From Lepidodermella squamata (taxonomy: Eukaryota; Gastrotricha), in the NCBI GenBank assembly GCA_047495785.1, contig JBLDXI010000042.1:2418001-2482000 (forward strand): a stretch of 64,000 bases of DNA, in the 5' to 3' direction. Below the pieces are notes generated by a model. The model ran no database searches. It worked only from the letters and a program-made list of their open reading frames with translations, and had not been told where the DNA came from. Positions 1-13,700 of this stretch are shown piece by piece (the first letter of the stretch is position 1; the number at the start of each line of letters is the position of its first letter). Position numbers and translations under genes: made by a program.

Positions 1-1796
1 CGAATGTTTCTTCTCATGTAACTTAGCCTGATCATTGGTATTGTTGGCTTTTTTGATGACGAAACTGTATCTCAACGCTTTGCTGACGTCATCTGGTTGC
101 AAATTGTTTTCTTCGACGATTTCAATGGCAGCATTTATCTGAATGCCGCGCTTCTTCTCGATCTTACCATCCGGATGAATGGTTTTGAAGTCGACGTCGT
201 AAGAATCAGTCAAATCAAACGCATTGCAGTAGGTTCGTTCTTTCTTCAGCACAGCTATTGCTGTATCGGGGCTCATTTCGTCTTCGTATTCCTTGTCTTT
301 GCAGAACAGAGCTCGAAGTCGCGTCAAATCAATTTGATTCAAAGTCAAGCCAACACCCTCGTAGACGTTGCTTTTCATAAATTTCGGCTTGAATTTACTC
401 AGCACGCCAGCTTCAGACTTCTCAAACGCAGCGACTGTATTCGAACCCTGGTCCTGGTCACCGGAATCTTTCAACAGGGTCAAATTGTTGAATACCAACT
501 TGTAAGACACTTCGTCGTTGTCTTTGGCTTTGTCCCAATCAAACGTATTATTCGCTTGATACGCCCGATCGTAGTCTTCAAAATTTTCGGTAAAGCCATC
601 CTTTTCATCAGTCACAACCACATCGACTAGCCGAAGCGATCGTTTGATAACTTGCACACATTGCTGGATGCTGTTCAAATACGACCCGAGAATTGTTGCC
701 TTGACAGTCAGTTGTTTGTCCAAATCGCTGTGCGAGAAGGTACTCGACTGATCAGCTTTCGATAGAAGACCTTGAACCGACGTCAAAGAGGCGTATTCGC
801 TTGAAATCACGTCAATTGCCTTGTTGAAAGAGGCCATCAGCTCATGCTTCGATTGGCTGGTTTTCGGCGAGTCTGCCAAGATCGAACTCCAGGCAATTCC
901 GACATGAGCAGCTCCACAAAATTCAGACGCGATCGCCTTTTCGAAATGTTCTCGAGCCGTCGTGCCATCTGACTCGTTTTTCAAATAATCGTTACCGATG
1001 ACGACGTGGTAGAACAAATTTTTGACGACTCTATGCTCTTTGTAAGCTTCGCGCAACGAATCAAGCAATGCCTTGCATTCCGCCTCGGCTTTGTCTATCG
1101 GAATTTCTCTATCGTTGACCTTCTGTAAGAACATGGCCCACTGTTCTTCAATCGCGTTCAACACATTCGTTTCGTAAACCGTAGGCGTGAACTTCGTGAA
1201 GAGTTCTTTCAGCTCTTTGAATTCCCTCTTGAAAAACGACGTAATTTTCGACTTCCAGGAGCCCTGGTTCGTGTAAACTCGAACACGTAAATCGCAACGA
1301 ATTTCTTCGTTGAGAAATTTGCAGAATTCGGCGAAAAGTTTGTCCTTTTCCAAGATCAGTTTCAACTCATCGCCCTGGAACTGGATCAATTGCTGCGATT
1401 CGATCTCATCGCGTTGACTCTTCACCCGGCTCGGGTCGACGTTTTCGTAGTTGACCCCTAAAGCGGTCACGTTGAGAATCATCTGGCCAGTACCGAGTTT
1501 GCCCTGCCGAGCGGTTCGACCAAATGCCTGATCTTCGACACGTTGGTTCTGCGGCATGAAGGTGACGAGCACGTGAAGACCGCCCGATTTTTCAATGGCG
1601 TCCGTGTGGATATCGGTGCCACGTCCGGCTAAATTCGTTGCGATGATTATATCGCCGGGCTGGACTCGCTCGATTTGCCTCTCCTGGTCCATATTGTTCA
1701 TGGTGTAGAGTTTGATGGCGCTCGGGCGGTAACAGGCGCGCAATCGATCGTTCAAGACATTCGCTTGCTCGATTGTCTCGCAAATGATCAATACAC
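1..1796 (-). CDS. Copy A exon 7 (partial at window edge)
   Basis: The exon begins after CTTTTCCAG|GTGTATTG and is collinear with copy B at a constant offset of 38,008 bases. There is therefore no indel over about 1.8 kb. It includes the GRGTDI and GRTARQG motifs and stops at base 1 in mid-exon. Confidence 0.85.
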
Positions 1797-4700
1797 CTGG
1801 AAAAGACGAAACGTGAATAAATATTGGAAAAGAGGGTGCAAAGCACAAGCCCTGAATATAGGGTCCCAGCATTAAACTACGCCAAAATAAGGCTTTTTGA
1901 GTTTTACTTTTCACGTATAGGAGATAAATGAAGTCAAAGTGACGGCCCTCGTTCGAAGAAGCGTGAAGAAATGTCGCCATCATATTCTTTATGAGCGATG
2001 ACGATCTTATGAATTATGACCTCTACACGTGCCGGGAGCGTAAAAGGATGACAGGTCAAAGCTACCGATCGAGAAGATGCTTGATAAATTTGAGGGTAGG
2101 GAGTATTGTAGTGTAAATTTATTTTAACGATGTTTATTCATCAGAATGTATGGCGGAGTTTTCCGATAGCGATATCCGATAGCGATGGCAAAGTTTGGTG
2201 TTGAAGGAATCGCGCATTTCAAAATCAAAAACTGAGATTTCTTCCCGTTTACCATTAACGAGTTGTTTGCTAGCCAAGAACAGACACGATTCATTTCCTG
2301 TTGTAATACTGAGCGCAACTCATTGACGTTCTTGCTCGCAAAATATACCGTTATATCGTCAGCGTATTGCTTAATTTTGCAGCGTGTTACGACCGACGGC
2401 AACTCGTTGACGTAGACAGTGAACATGAGTGGGCCCAGCACCGACCCTTGCGGCACTCCATGATGAATCGCTTCGAACGCAGATAACTCGCAGTTCACTT
2501 TTGTAGCTTGCCTTCGATCGCAAAAATAATTTCGCAATAGAAGTGCTGCTTCTGACAGACCGGCGCTGCGAAAGGACTCGATAATACCCTCATGATTTAG
2601 GGTATCAAACGCCTTCGATAAATCTATCGAGATTGCGCCGACAATCTTCCCTTCACACATTGCTATTCGCCAGTCCTCCGTGAACTCGGCAACACACGTG
2701 TCCGTTGAGTGTCTCTCGCGAAAACCGTGCTGAGCTGGCGAAAGGAACTTTGAGAGATGAATCTTGAGCTGAGCAGCTAAGCAGCTAGGAACCGATGCGC
2801 ATATTTCCCATCAGTTTCTGATTTCACAAAATTTTCAATCCCGCTATTTTTTCGAATATATAAATTCATGGAAATCGTCAGTCAGGTTATGGTGCTTTCA
2901 CAAATGCGTCCGACGAGCGTCCGACGTTTTCGGCGCCCGAAGTTTCGTAATAGGCGCCCGAAGTAGCGTAATAGTTGTCCGACGTTTAGATTTCCTTTCA
3001 CAAACGCGCGCACTTCGGCCCGTGCCCGAAGTTTAAACAATAGCGTGTCCGACGCGGCGCGCGCACGCACAACAAAGAACGTCGGATCGGAGGCCCGCAA
3101 AACTACCGTCCGAAGCTTGTAAGGAATAATAGAGGAGTTCAAACATGCGCGCGCACACAGCGCCAGTCAGGCGACAACGCGTGGTTTTCTTGAGGTAACT
3201 TTTTTGTCATGATGAATATCGAAAATATTTTTACATATTCGGGAAGCTCTCTTTAAGCTGCGGTCGCCTATGTTTTTATTTTGTTGATTTTCGAATTCGC
3301 AATTTAAGAAATCTTGTGTAAATGCCCAAAATGCACAAAAACAAGCTAATATGACCATATTTCAGGCGCCCGCTGCCAAATAGCTGAAAATTATTTCTCA
3401 AAAATAAAAACATGAGCGACCGCGTTATGAGGCGAGCTTTCCGAATCTGCAAAAATATTTCCAAAATTCGTTAAAACAAAAAAGTTACCGCAAGATGAAA
3501 ACACCCTACTTTTTTGGGTGACTAAATAACACCGCGCACTGGTCGCACAATAGGCCCATACTATTACGCGCGCGCGCACGCAAGTTTGAACTCCTCTACT
3601 ATTCCTTACAAGGTCCGAAGTGCGTCCGAACCGAAGCTTGTAGCGCGCACTATTATTACTTAAACGTAAGCGCGCGTGCGGCCATTCGACTGCTTGACTG
3701 ACTGTAAAACACTCATGTCGTCTTGAATTACGACGAGTCATGACGACCAGTGTTTTGGACTAGGTTGGAGGTGTGCCATATGATTAGTCGATTCGCCCTG
3801 AAAAGTGCCATCCAATGGCCTACTATGCACACCTGAGCTATTTAGCCTCACTCTGGCGGTTGCAAACATCCAAGTACTACAACTTGATTTGGTCCGCTAA
3901 ATTGGGTCCGCCGAGTTCAACAAAGCCAGGGTTTTTGGAACTCAGCGGACCCTGGTTTAGCGGACCGCTCTGTTTAAAGCATCCCCCTATTAAGATGGAA
4001 TGCAAGTTTGGGTCCCAATTGGTCTCATTAGATGCGCCACACCTTGCCGCACTTGGCACTCAAGTGGCACACTTCGATGGTATACATGAATAGGATATGA
4101 GGGGTGATTAGTGTGGTCCGCTAAGAAATGGTCCGTTGAACTCAGCGACGTCATCATCGGAAGCAGCTGAGAAGGCTACTTGGCATTCGCTACCCCGAAG
4201 TTATCAGGAATGAATGCTTGTACGCGAAGACCAACACTAAGAAGTTGCCAACAGTTGTCCGAATGATGAGGTGGGCTACGCAAGCCTTGGCATGCCCCCG
4301 TCTAGCGCATGCCTAAATTGCCTATCGAAATCAATAGCGAGAATGACTTTACACGTCTGAAGGAAGCTGCAGCAGGTCGCGAGCATTGGATGGTGGTGGT
4401 GGAACTACTACTACTACTATTGGACCCTGCCGGACACGCCTGTGAAGTCAGCTAGAGCAGGAAAAATACCAAAGACATCGTTCAACTCGATTGCAAAAAT
4501 ATAAGACAAACGAGCATCGGTTTGAAATTTCAAAATTGATCGCATTTGCCTGTTTTCCAAAGTCTGGAGCAGTGTGCGAAGACGAACTTTTGAGCTGGGG
4601 ATACCTCATCCAGCCGCTCATCATATAGTCCCAAACAATTTCAGAAGGCAAGAGATAATACAATTTGAGTAGGCAACATCCGAAAGTAGTATTTAGCTAA

Positions 4701-7700
4701 TGGGGATAGAAAAATTTGTCGAAAAATCGTATTCCGAATTCGCCCTTCTCGTCGTGAAAGGGTTAACGTTTTCCTCGAATATCAATTTTTCGCAATTAAG
4801 GAGAATTATTCATTTTTCACCGCAACATAAAAAAGACAAATTGTATCATACCTCTTTCCTTCCTTGTTTCTACAATGGCAGCTGAACAGATATCCTGGAA
4901 CCATTTAGTTTCAATAGAAGAAACGTGAGGCGGATACTCGACGTATTGCTTCTGACGCAGCTGTGGAACGTTGATAGTATCGACCTTGTAAACAGAAGTG
5001 AGCACCTCTCTGGCCTTTTTCGACCCCATTGTACCAGTCAACCCGTAAACGCCCTTGTAAGCGTTGATGAAGCTGATGTTCGACAGGAAATTCGTTGTCA
5101 TCGTTTCACAGGTCATCTTCAAATTGTGTTTGAGCTGCAAAAACTGATGCAGTCCGTCACTCCAGCTCGTCGCGCTTTGAATAATTCCAGTACTGAAGTA
5201 GTCAACCGGCTTGATTTGACCCTCGTGAACGACGTAGTGAACGTTTTCTTGATAGTTGAAAGCTTCAATGGCGTTCAACACCCATTTTTTGCGTTGCATC
5301 TTGAAAAAATCTTCGAAATTGGCCGGGATTTTGATGATTTTGCCATCGACTAGTCTCGTCAAGTATTTATCGAGCTCTTTTTTAAGAAACTCGTCGATGC
5401 TACCTTTGATGAGTTGGCCGATGGAACTATCCAAATTGCCTTCGTGCTTCTTGACGTAGCTGTCAAGGTCCGGGATTTCTCGAATATCACCGTTTTCATC
5501 CGCAATTTCCAGAGCAACTTTGCCATCGACAAGGCTGACCTTTCCATTGACAAAATACATTTTCGAGTCAAAAACCACGAAGCGTTGTTGAATTTCGAGT
5601 AAGCGGTACCAAATATAGGCATAAATCGGTTGGAAATTATCCATACCGGCCGCGGTTGAGCTGAGACGAGCAATTTTTGAGCTGTCATCAATCAGCATCG
5701 CGTCCACTTCATCGACTATGGCAACCGAGCATTCGCGGTCGGCGAGAGTGCCAAGTTTGCTGTAGTTGTCGCGAAGTTTGTCGAATTGAAATTGCGAGAC
5801 TTCACCGTAAACGATGTCGGCCTTATAGCAATCTTTCGCACCTATTCCAAAAAAATTAAGCCGATTTTTTCAGAATTAGAATATTACCTTTGATGTAAAG
5901 TGAAGTGTCGTTGTTGAAGCCGCAGCTTAGGCCAAACATCCGATAAAGTTTCGCTTTATCCTTAGCATCACGTTCAGCAAGAACTGGCGAGCTCGTGATG
6001 ACATCAACCTGCATGGCTCGGCCGTCTTGAGAACCCCGTAACGCGCTAATTATAGCCAGGATACACACAATCGTCGATTTACCCTCGCCAGTAGCAACTT
6101 GCAGCAACTTGCCTCGAAGTGATTCATCGGCGTTGTCGTCCTCACTCAACGCGATGAGACTTGACAGAATCTGAGCGTCGTGTAAATTGAACAGGGTGTG
6201 CCAATAATTTGCTCGTTTGACAACGGCCATTGCCTCAACGAGGTCGAATTTCAAATCGCCTTTCTTTACGTGAAAAGCCCACTGAGAAATGTGCTTCCGA
6301 TCCCACTTGCTGATTGACAGCTTTGTGAAGTCAATATCAGGTTTCTGGGAAAGAGATGACGTCAAAGAGTCATCGTTTATCTTTTTTAAAGCACCGGGTA
6401 GAACGGTAGAAATGAGCTTTTTCGACTTCTCATTGCTTTGTTCCAGCTCCCTCAGCAGTTCATCGGCGTTTTTAATCGAAGCAGATCGATCGAACGAGTT
6501 TTCGATAATTAGCCGATTCAAATTCTTGAGGGCATTGTCGCCTTTGAAAATCTCCAGAACCTTCTCGAATTTCGAAGACGGGAAATCGAAGAAGCAAATG
6601 AGTCGAAGCAGATTGATGACGTCTTCCGCTACATGTTTTTCCGGTTGACTTTTCAACCTTTCTTGAATCAAAGCATCCAGATGCTTGAATTCCCAATTCT
6701 TCTTTTGCATCAGATCAAGGAATAAGCCAAAAATCACCGAATTTTGTTCCGGATTCGCCAGCGATTCGAAGTGATCGCACAGAATTTTTGACTCAAGGAG
6801 ACGTTTGAACTCTTCAATTGAGGAACAGCTCATTCGTTTGACCAAAAATGACTCCAAGGTCCTATTTCCGTTTCCAGTTGAACAAAACTCCAGAAGAGAT
6901 TCGAAAGCTTTCAAGTCGTCGATGCAAGTAACTGCGTCGAACAATTTCTTGATAATATTCGCCTCGAATTTCCCGCAAATTGACGTGGCTAGTTCCTCGA
7001 GATAACCTTTGTCGAAATCAGCCGGGCTTTTCAGGGACCGCTCGATCAATCCAGTGCACCAGTTACGCTTCAAGTCTTCGCGCAAAAGTTGAGCAAGATC
7101 CCCGATGCTGAACTCGTGAACACTAGGAAGCGGTACGCCACTCTGATTGAGAACAAACAAAATCTCATTGACCTTTTCCAGCGAATCAGCTTTCAGGAGG
7201 TTGAGGAACAGGAGGAAAGGGATTGTTTCTGTATGATTTTCCTCTAATTCAAGCCATAATTTGTAGAATTCGAGCTTAGCAGGATCTAAGCACGGCTGGA
7301 ACTTCTCGAACAAGTCTGAAACCAAGAGTTGTCGAAGCAAAATCTTCCTCGGCTCATTCTTCTTCAAAACAAGAATATCAACACTGGTCAAAGCGACGAC
7401 GATGTTGAGCAAATCCAATGACCGTTCTTGACTCTCGAATTTAACGCTACCGGCCAAATCAGATAGCTGTTTGAGCTTTGAATCGCACCACGTTTTGAAA
7501 AAAGCTGATTCGACAGACAAATTCTGCGAGGCAAGAACTAGGCCGGAAAATGAGATAGTTCGAATAAGAGGATTTTCACTCTCCAAATTCGTCATCAAAA
7601 CATTGAGGCATTTCAGCATTAAGGTGGCACTCTTCTCGGCAAGATAGGGAATGGCAAGATAGATGCACTCAACAATTTGCTCATTCTGACGAACTTCGCT

Positions 7701-10700
7701 CGATGCTGAAATCTTGCTGATAACACCGCAAATATTCGAGAAAGTACCAATTCGAATGATTTTACAGTACGCTTTCAGAAGCAGCTGATTAGTTTCTGGG
7801 TTGATGGCGTACCCAGTCAGGAAAACTTGTTCGATTAGGAAAGCAAAATCGCTGATCTCAAGACATGTTTGCCGACGATCTCGAAAAACGGCATCGAAAA
7901 AGTCGTCCAAAGTGTGAATGCTCCCGGCATCAGCAAAACCAGAGTCGTTCAAATCAATAGATCGCGCCTCGCCAATATCGACCAATTCGAAAATTCGGTG
8001 AATTTGCTTGTCCGACAGTTTCAACTGGTCTTTGAAAGCCGGGTAAAGTGGCAGTGATTTCAGATCGATAGCGCTTTCTTTCATCTGGGCCTTTCTTTTG
8101 ATTCGTTGATAACGCTCGGAAAATTTCGAGCTCGCCTTGATGGATGAGCTGGATAGAAGTCGCAGGCACGACTCTCTCATTTCGATGGAACTGGTACTTT
8201 CGAGCAGAAGAGCTAGGCTCTCTAGGAGTTCTTCGCAAAACTGGCCCTTGAATTTGTACTTTTCCAGCATTTTCAGAGCTTTCAGCGTGAACTTCGATGA
8301 GCTTGAGACGTTTTTATCCAGAATTTTCGCTAGGCGAACGAAATTTTGTACCAGGAAAACCATATCAGGATACGATTTCATCAGCGTTTCGAGCTCGCCA
8401 AGGAATTGCTCGTCATTCGAAATGTTAGCAACGAGCTTCGCTTGTTCAAGTTTTGACAGCAAGATCGGTTCGCTTTTGAAACCACGCTGCTTTAGACAGT
8501 TGAGTTGCAACAGTGAAAGAATTGATTCTCGAACTGATTGGTCGCATTTTGCTTCAGCTGCTGTGCACAGCTCTACCAGCTTGCCCAAATAATCACAATC
8601 GATTTGAATGTTTCGCTTGAAAAGAGAACTCCAGCCGCTAACGCAAATCTTTTGCGTATTGCTGTTGTCAGATATCAAGCCTTCGTAGAGAATGCTTTGA
8701 AGTTGGTCTGAAATGTAGAAAAAATGATAATAAAGGTCTGAAAATTCTTAAATTTTTTATATTTCATTGCAGAATTTGAGTGTAAAAATCGTCAAAAGTG
8801 GAATTCTCGAAACTAGTGGTTGATTTGGACCAAATCATGTTAATGAAAGCTTGAAAATCAGCTTGAAAAAGGTGGGCACAGTGATTCTTGATTTACTTAA
8901 CAATTTGGAAAGTTAACTATTTTGTACTGTTTTTTGGCTTTCTAAAACGTTTGAAGTATACTTTACGGCGAGCTGTCGCTCAGCTGACCGGTTGCATTAT
9001 TAGTAAATATAACTTTGCATCCCGCACTAGTGCGGGACGTGCGGGATGACCTGCGGGATGTATCCCGCACATGCTGCGGGTTGTATCCCGCACATACTGC
9101 GGGACGTCCCGCAGTGCATCCCGCAAGTGTCCGGAAGCTTCCCGCCCAAGTGCGGGATGACCTGCGGGATGACCTGCGGGATGAAGTGCGGGATGAACTC
9201 TTTACGACCGATTATGGACCCGTCAAGCCGTCAGGCTTGAACATATGAATCAACGCACTCGAACTTCTGATAATAAAATATAATAGTCATGCCATACCTG
9301 CGCAGCTAAAATTTGACTGACTTTGCACGCAATTTCAGCGCGAACCAAGTATCGCCGGTCAATAAATCTTATATCGGCGGATAGCCCTCGAAATTCTGTA
9401 CAAACTATCCGCGGCCGCTGCCCCAATTCGCCGCCGATCGTGTCGATATCGGCTTCGAAAATCGCGATTTTGGCCTTGGCCGCACGCCAATTTGACTGAC
9501 TTTGCACGCAATTTCAGCGCGAACCAAGTATCGCCGGTCAATAAATCTTATATCGGCGGATAGCCCTCGAAATTCTGTACAAACTATCCGCGGCCGCTGC
9601 CCCAATTCGCCGCCGATCGTGTCGATATCGGCTTCGAAAATCGCGATTTTGGCCTTGGCCGCACGCCAATTTGACTGACTTAATTTTACGTAATTACTGC
9701 GCGATATAAGTATCGCTGTTCTGTATATGTTATAGTGAATCGAACGGTGGCGCAATCGATAAGTGTGCGCGTTTGGTGATTGCAGTCACTGGTTCGATTC
9801 CCGCCTGCGTCCGATTTTTATTTATTTCATACGCTCTAAGTGCGGGATGACACTGCGGGATGAGCTGCGGGACGAGCGAGATGAGCTGCGGGATGTGCGG
9901 GATGAGGTGCAGGATGAGCTGCGGGATGTGCGGGATGAACAGCGGGATGACCTGCGGGACGGTGCGGGATGAACTGCGGGACGGTGCGGGATGCCTCAAG
10001 TTCACTTAATCCCGCACCGTCCCGCAGTTGATGCGGGATGCAAAGTTAATGAGAACCTTCGGCAATTCTTGGCACTAACAGCGGCTAATGCTAATCCCCA
10101 GACTTCATCAGTCTACTTGCTTATTGCTACTAACCATGTGCCATGATATTGATTCATTTGTATTAATTCTTTCTATCGACACTTCCCGGTGTGCCAAATA
10201 TTGATACTATTGATACTTGATACAATAGCTGTCATTTAAAATATTAATAAATACCAAGGACTGCAAGAAAAGTGTCTCTTATAAGGGCTACATTACTGTC
10301 ACATCGGTTAGTAGTGGGTGAGTTGTTGGTGACGTGTTAGTTCGGCCAACGCACGACATAACGGGGAGCTAATACAGCGTTCGCTATTTCGAAATAGCTC
10401 ACGGTGAGATCACCGGCGTTCGATTGGGCAATTGGTTTGAAGGTGCGTCTCAGTACATCAACTCTCTACGAAATATGGACTCGAGTGCGAAAATTGACTG
10501 GTGAAACGTTATCTGAAGCGGCAAGAGTTAGTCATGAAATCTCTTGTCTACAAGCCGTTGGCTATTCTTCTTCAACAGCCAAATCACGCAGCCTTCATTT
10601 GAACACGAACAAAGGCGGTCTAATTGAAAAGGCTTCAGAGGGCTGTTGGGATCTTGAAGAAATCATGCCGAAAATCATTTTTGTCTAGATTATTGTATAT

Positions 10701-13700
10701 TTGTCGATTATCCACCGGCTGACCAGTTTCTTCGAGGATAGCACAATGCTTAACGACGTCTTTCATACCTTCTTTTGCTACTCTTGTGATCCCATCTATT
10801 GCTTTCAAGGCTAGCCGATGATATGCGAATAACAAAATACGGTTTTAATGGGCTCCAAATGAAATAATGTTGGCGCAAGCGCAACTTCAGTCAAATGGCT
10901 ACGATCAGTTGGAAACTTTCAGGCAGTGGCGAGCAAATCCGATAATTCTCACTTCATTTGCCTTTCATTTTGAGAAAGTTGCTGAAAGAGCGACACCGAG
11001 CCTGTATGTCGCGTTTATAGGGGTCTTGTCTCGTACAGTCTCTAATATCACAAAGCAACAGCAATTCCAGAACCTGATCAGCCAGACTGGAAACGTCCAA
11101 CTGTGGAACTTGGCCGAATTCGGGCTGTTTCTAGCAACGGAACTCAATCCTGAAGACCGAGCTCTGGAAGACCAGTGCCGAGACAACATCTCTGATCAAT
11201 CGATTCAATCACGCCATGGTAGCTAGCAAGAAGCGAAAAATCACGAGCAATTATGGTGGAATCGACGCCTCTATGGGCAGTGTGGACGATGCATCTATGA
11301 TGTCGCAAATGCTGCTCAGTTCGTCCAGCCGCTGCGCGAGGATCTCGAGAGCGTCCGCCTGATGGCTCACCCCCTCCGCGCTCGCCCTTCGTGCTGTTAA
11401 CAACGGACTTCCTCGTGGTCCTCTACCCCACTTTTTAGGTTAGGCTCTTGGACATTTTTTTTCTTTCATCTCTCTCCTTGTTGACCTTCGCATCTCCCCT
11501 GACTCACTCTTTTCAGTGCCGCTTGTCTCTTTGCTGTTTCAGTCGCTGTTTCTGTTCAGTCATACTTTTTCAGGTTCCCTTTGTCTCCAACGCGGTATTG
11601 CTGTGGACTATCATGTAGTAGATCGTTTGAATAACAAGTTGGGGGAAATCACCGGATCAGAGAAAGAAACGGTCTCTAATGAATCTCTTGTCAGTTATGA
11701 TTCGATTGAAGTTAACGGGATAGTGATCGGTGAGAGACGACCGCTTGAGCGCATTTTTCACTCTAAAAAGGTCCTTCATCTGATAATATGTCTCTTAAAG
11801 TGACATTTCGCCGATTCATCATTAAGCCACCGTTGTCAACGTTACGGTCACATGGCACATTTCTTTTTGTATAGGGCTATAAAGGGACATTTATGAGAGT
11901 GTTATGCTGGAGGAAAAGTAGTATTCGAAGAGTTTAAGGTGCCCAATGTTCCCCTGTCCACGATAGCCGGCGTTATGGTTCATAAATAAGTAAATAAATT
12001 AAAATATTTGAATGATTTAACATACCTTTGTAAGAATCCAAGTCTTCATCCACCGATTGGAGCACAATGGAGCCGATTGAGTTCAGAAGTTCGTGTTTGA
12101 GCTGAAGATTTCCAGAGTTTGCGCCAATTCTGGCAAAAATCCTCTTGATAACTCCTTTCGAAACAGATTGACCTTTCTGAGCTCGCTGGACGAAAATTGA
12201 TAAAACTTTCATCTCCAGATCTGAACCTTCCTCAGATTCGAGAACGATTTCGAGTTTTCTTAGCAAGTCAGATGACATTTTCTGGTTCTTACGAGCCACA
12301 TTCTCGAAAATATCGATCAAACGACTCGTTCTAGGACTCTTCAAGTTCATAGGATCGAATCGATCGACCAATTTATTCAGCAGATCGTAGGACAAAACTT
12401 GTCGGCTTTTCGATACATTGAGTAAGATGTCGAGAGTTTCATCTTCGTCGACGTAATCCTCCAGGACCAGCATGGTATCTGGCGGCATTTGAAGCCCAAG
12501 CATTTCGCTTTTAGCTCTGATGTATCGCAGCAAGTCTCGCGACAAGTCTTCTTCAGGTTTCGAACATTTTCGAAGGCCGAACGCTGCCTTGACGAGTTCA
12601 ACTTTCACAAAAGCTTCGTCGCTGATGTCCTGGTTTGCACGGGCCTTTTCCAGCAGCTTGAATGCTCTCAGTCGACGGCGCGAATTCGGGGCTGTTTGAA
12701 GATTATCAACGAAAATTTGGAGGGTACGACTGCTGACGACTTGACCGTTGCTGATAACGTTCTGCAGTGCGAATAAAGCATGGTCAGCCAATTCGATGAA
12801 ATTCATGGCATGTTCCAGCGCATAGATAGTGCCCTCTGGAAGCTTGAAGAAACGCCCTTTTCGGGGAGTAGTGTACACTTGGAGTATCTCCAAAGCCTAA
12901 AAACAAAGATTTCAGAACTGAATTTAATTAAAATTTGAAAACTCACCATTTTTGAGAACTCAACGTTCACGTTTTTGTAGATAATTTCGTCGATGATCAG
13001 AAATATATTTTCGTCCTCAAATTTGCGATCTTTTTTAGCCTCTAGGGCTAAAACTTTGAGGACATGTTTGTTTATTTCAGGGACGAAATCCTTCTCGCCA
13101 ATTTTCATGGTCCCTTCAGGCACGTAAATCAAGCTCAACGAGTCCATGAAATCTGATTTCAAAGCTTCTTCGCCCATTTCTGCAGACATTTTAGCCAGAC
13201 CCCTCGCATAGGCTGCTTGAGAATAGACCGCCACTTGAAAAAGCTCATGGTCGGACGCCAAGTTTTGAAGGCCTATCAGTACTTCTTTGCTGAATAGGTT
13301 GTTTTCGCGCAGGGAGGTGAGATAGATGCACTTGGTAGCAACCATTCTGACTTGTTTCTCTTCGCAATTTTCAGCGGCTTTCAGCAAATTTTGAATGGCT
13401 TTCCCACTGAGCAAACTAGCTTCCACATTTCCTGAAGAGGGTTCCTGAACAGCAGATAGCAGAACTTGGGCAACCAAAAGAGCGATAGAAGTGCTAGCGG
13501 AATTCGAGGCATTTCGCTTTTCGATTTTGACCATCGAACCTTCCTGCTCAACGACAACAACATCGCTATCCAGCTTTTGCGAGATAATTTCCAGCTCTCG
13601 CCGGCCTCTAATCGGTTCCTTGGTGCAACGAGTCAAAATCAGAACGATGGTATCGCCGAATGAACGATCAAGAAGATTGACCAAATCATTGATGATTCTT

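Larger units (their letters stand above)
1797..4851 (-). other. Copy A intron 6 (3.05 kb, retroelement-rich)
   Basis: The first 370 bases match copy B. Then come a copy-A-specific reverse transcriptase fragment, a foldback element, a GGTCCGCTAA hairpin region (3890-4140) and a shared retroelement tail. The last 400 bases again match copy B. Confidence 0.7.
9011..10047. mobile_element. 1.04-kb terminal-inverted-repeat element with TGCGGGATG repeats
   Basis: The ends are AACTTTGCATCCCGCA and its reverse complement TGCGGGATGCAAAGTT. Copy B at about 46890-46930 has the uninterrupted site (TTCTTAGTAATGAGAGTC), and copy A shows TAGTAAATAT before and TAATGAGA after the element, suggesting a short TAA-type duplication. 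Inside are clusters of TGCGGGATG on both flanks, two 179-bp direct repeats and a tRNA-like sequence. There is no transposase, so it is nonautonomous. Confidence 0.75.
8708..12025 (-). other. Copy A intron 4 (3.3 kb)
   Basis: Only the outer few hundred bases match copy B intron 4. The inside holds a 1-kb inverted-repeat element and decayed plus-strand transposon coding fragments described separately. Confidence 0.7.

Noticed and set aside
97-630. 177-residue plus-strand open frame
   Set aside because: It is antisense to exon 7 of copy A; the same shadow appears opposite copy B exon 7 (38156-38419).
9015-9250. The TGCGGGATG clusters as a CRISPR array
   Set aside because: Spacing is irregular, units are too short, they occur in both orientations, and the setting is a eukaryotic transposon.
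9743-9812. A functional tRNA gene
   Set aside because: A and B boxes are recognisable, but the T stem and acceptor stem have mismatches and it lies inside a mobile element.
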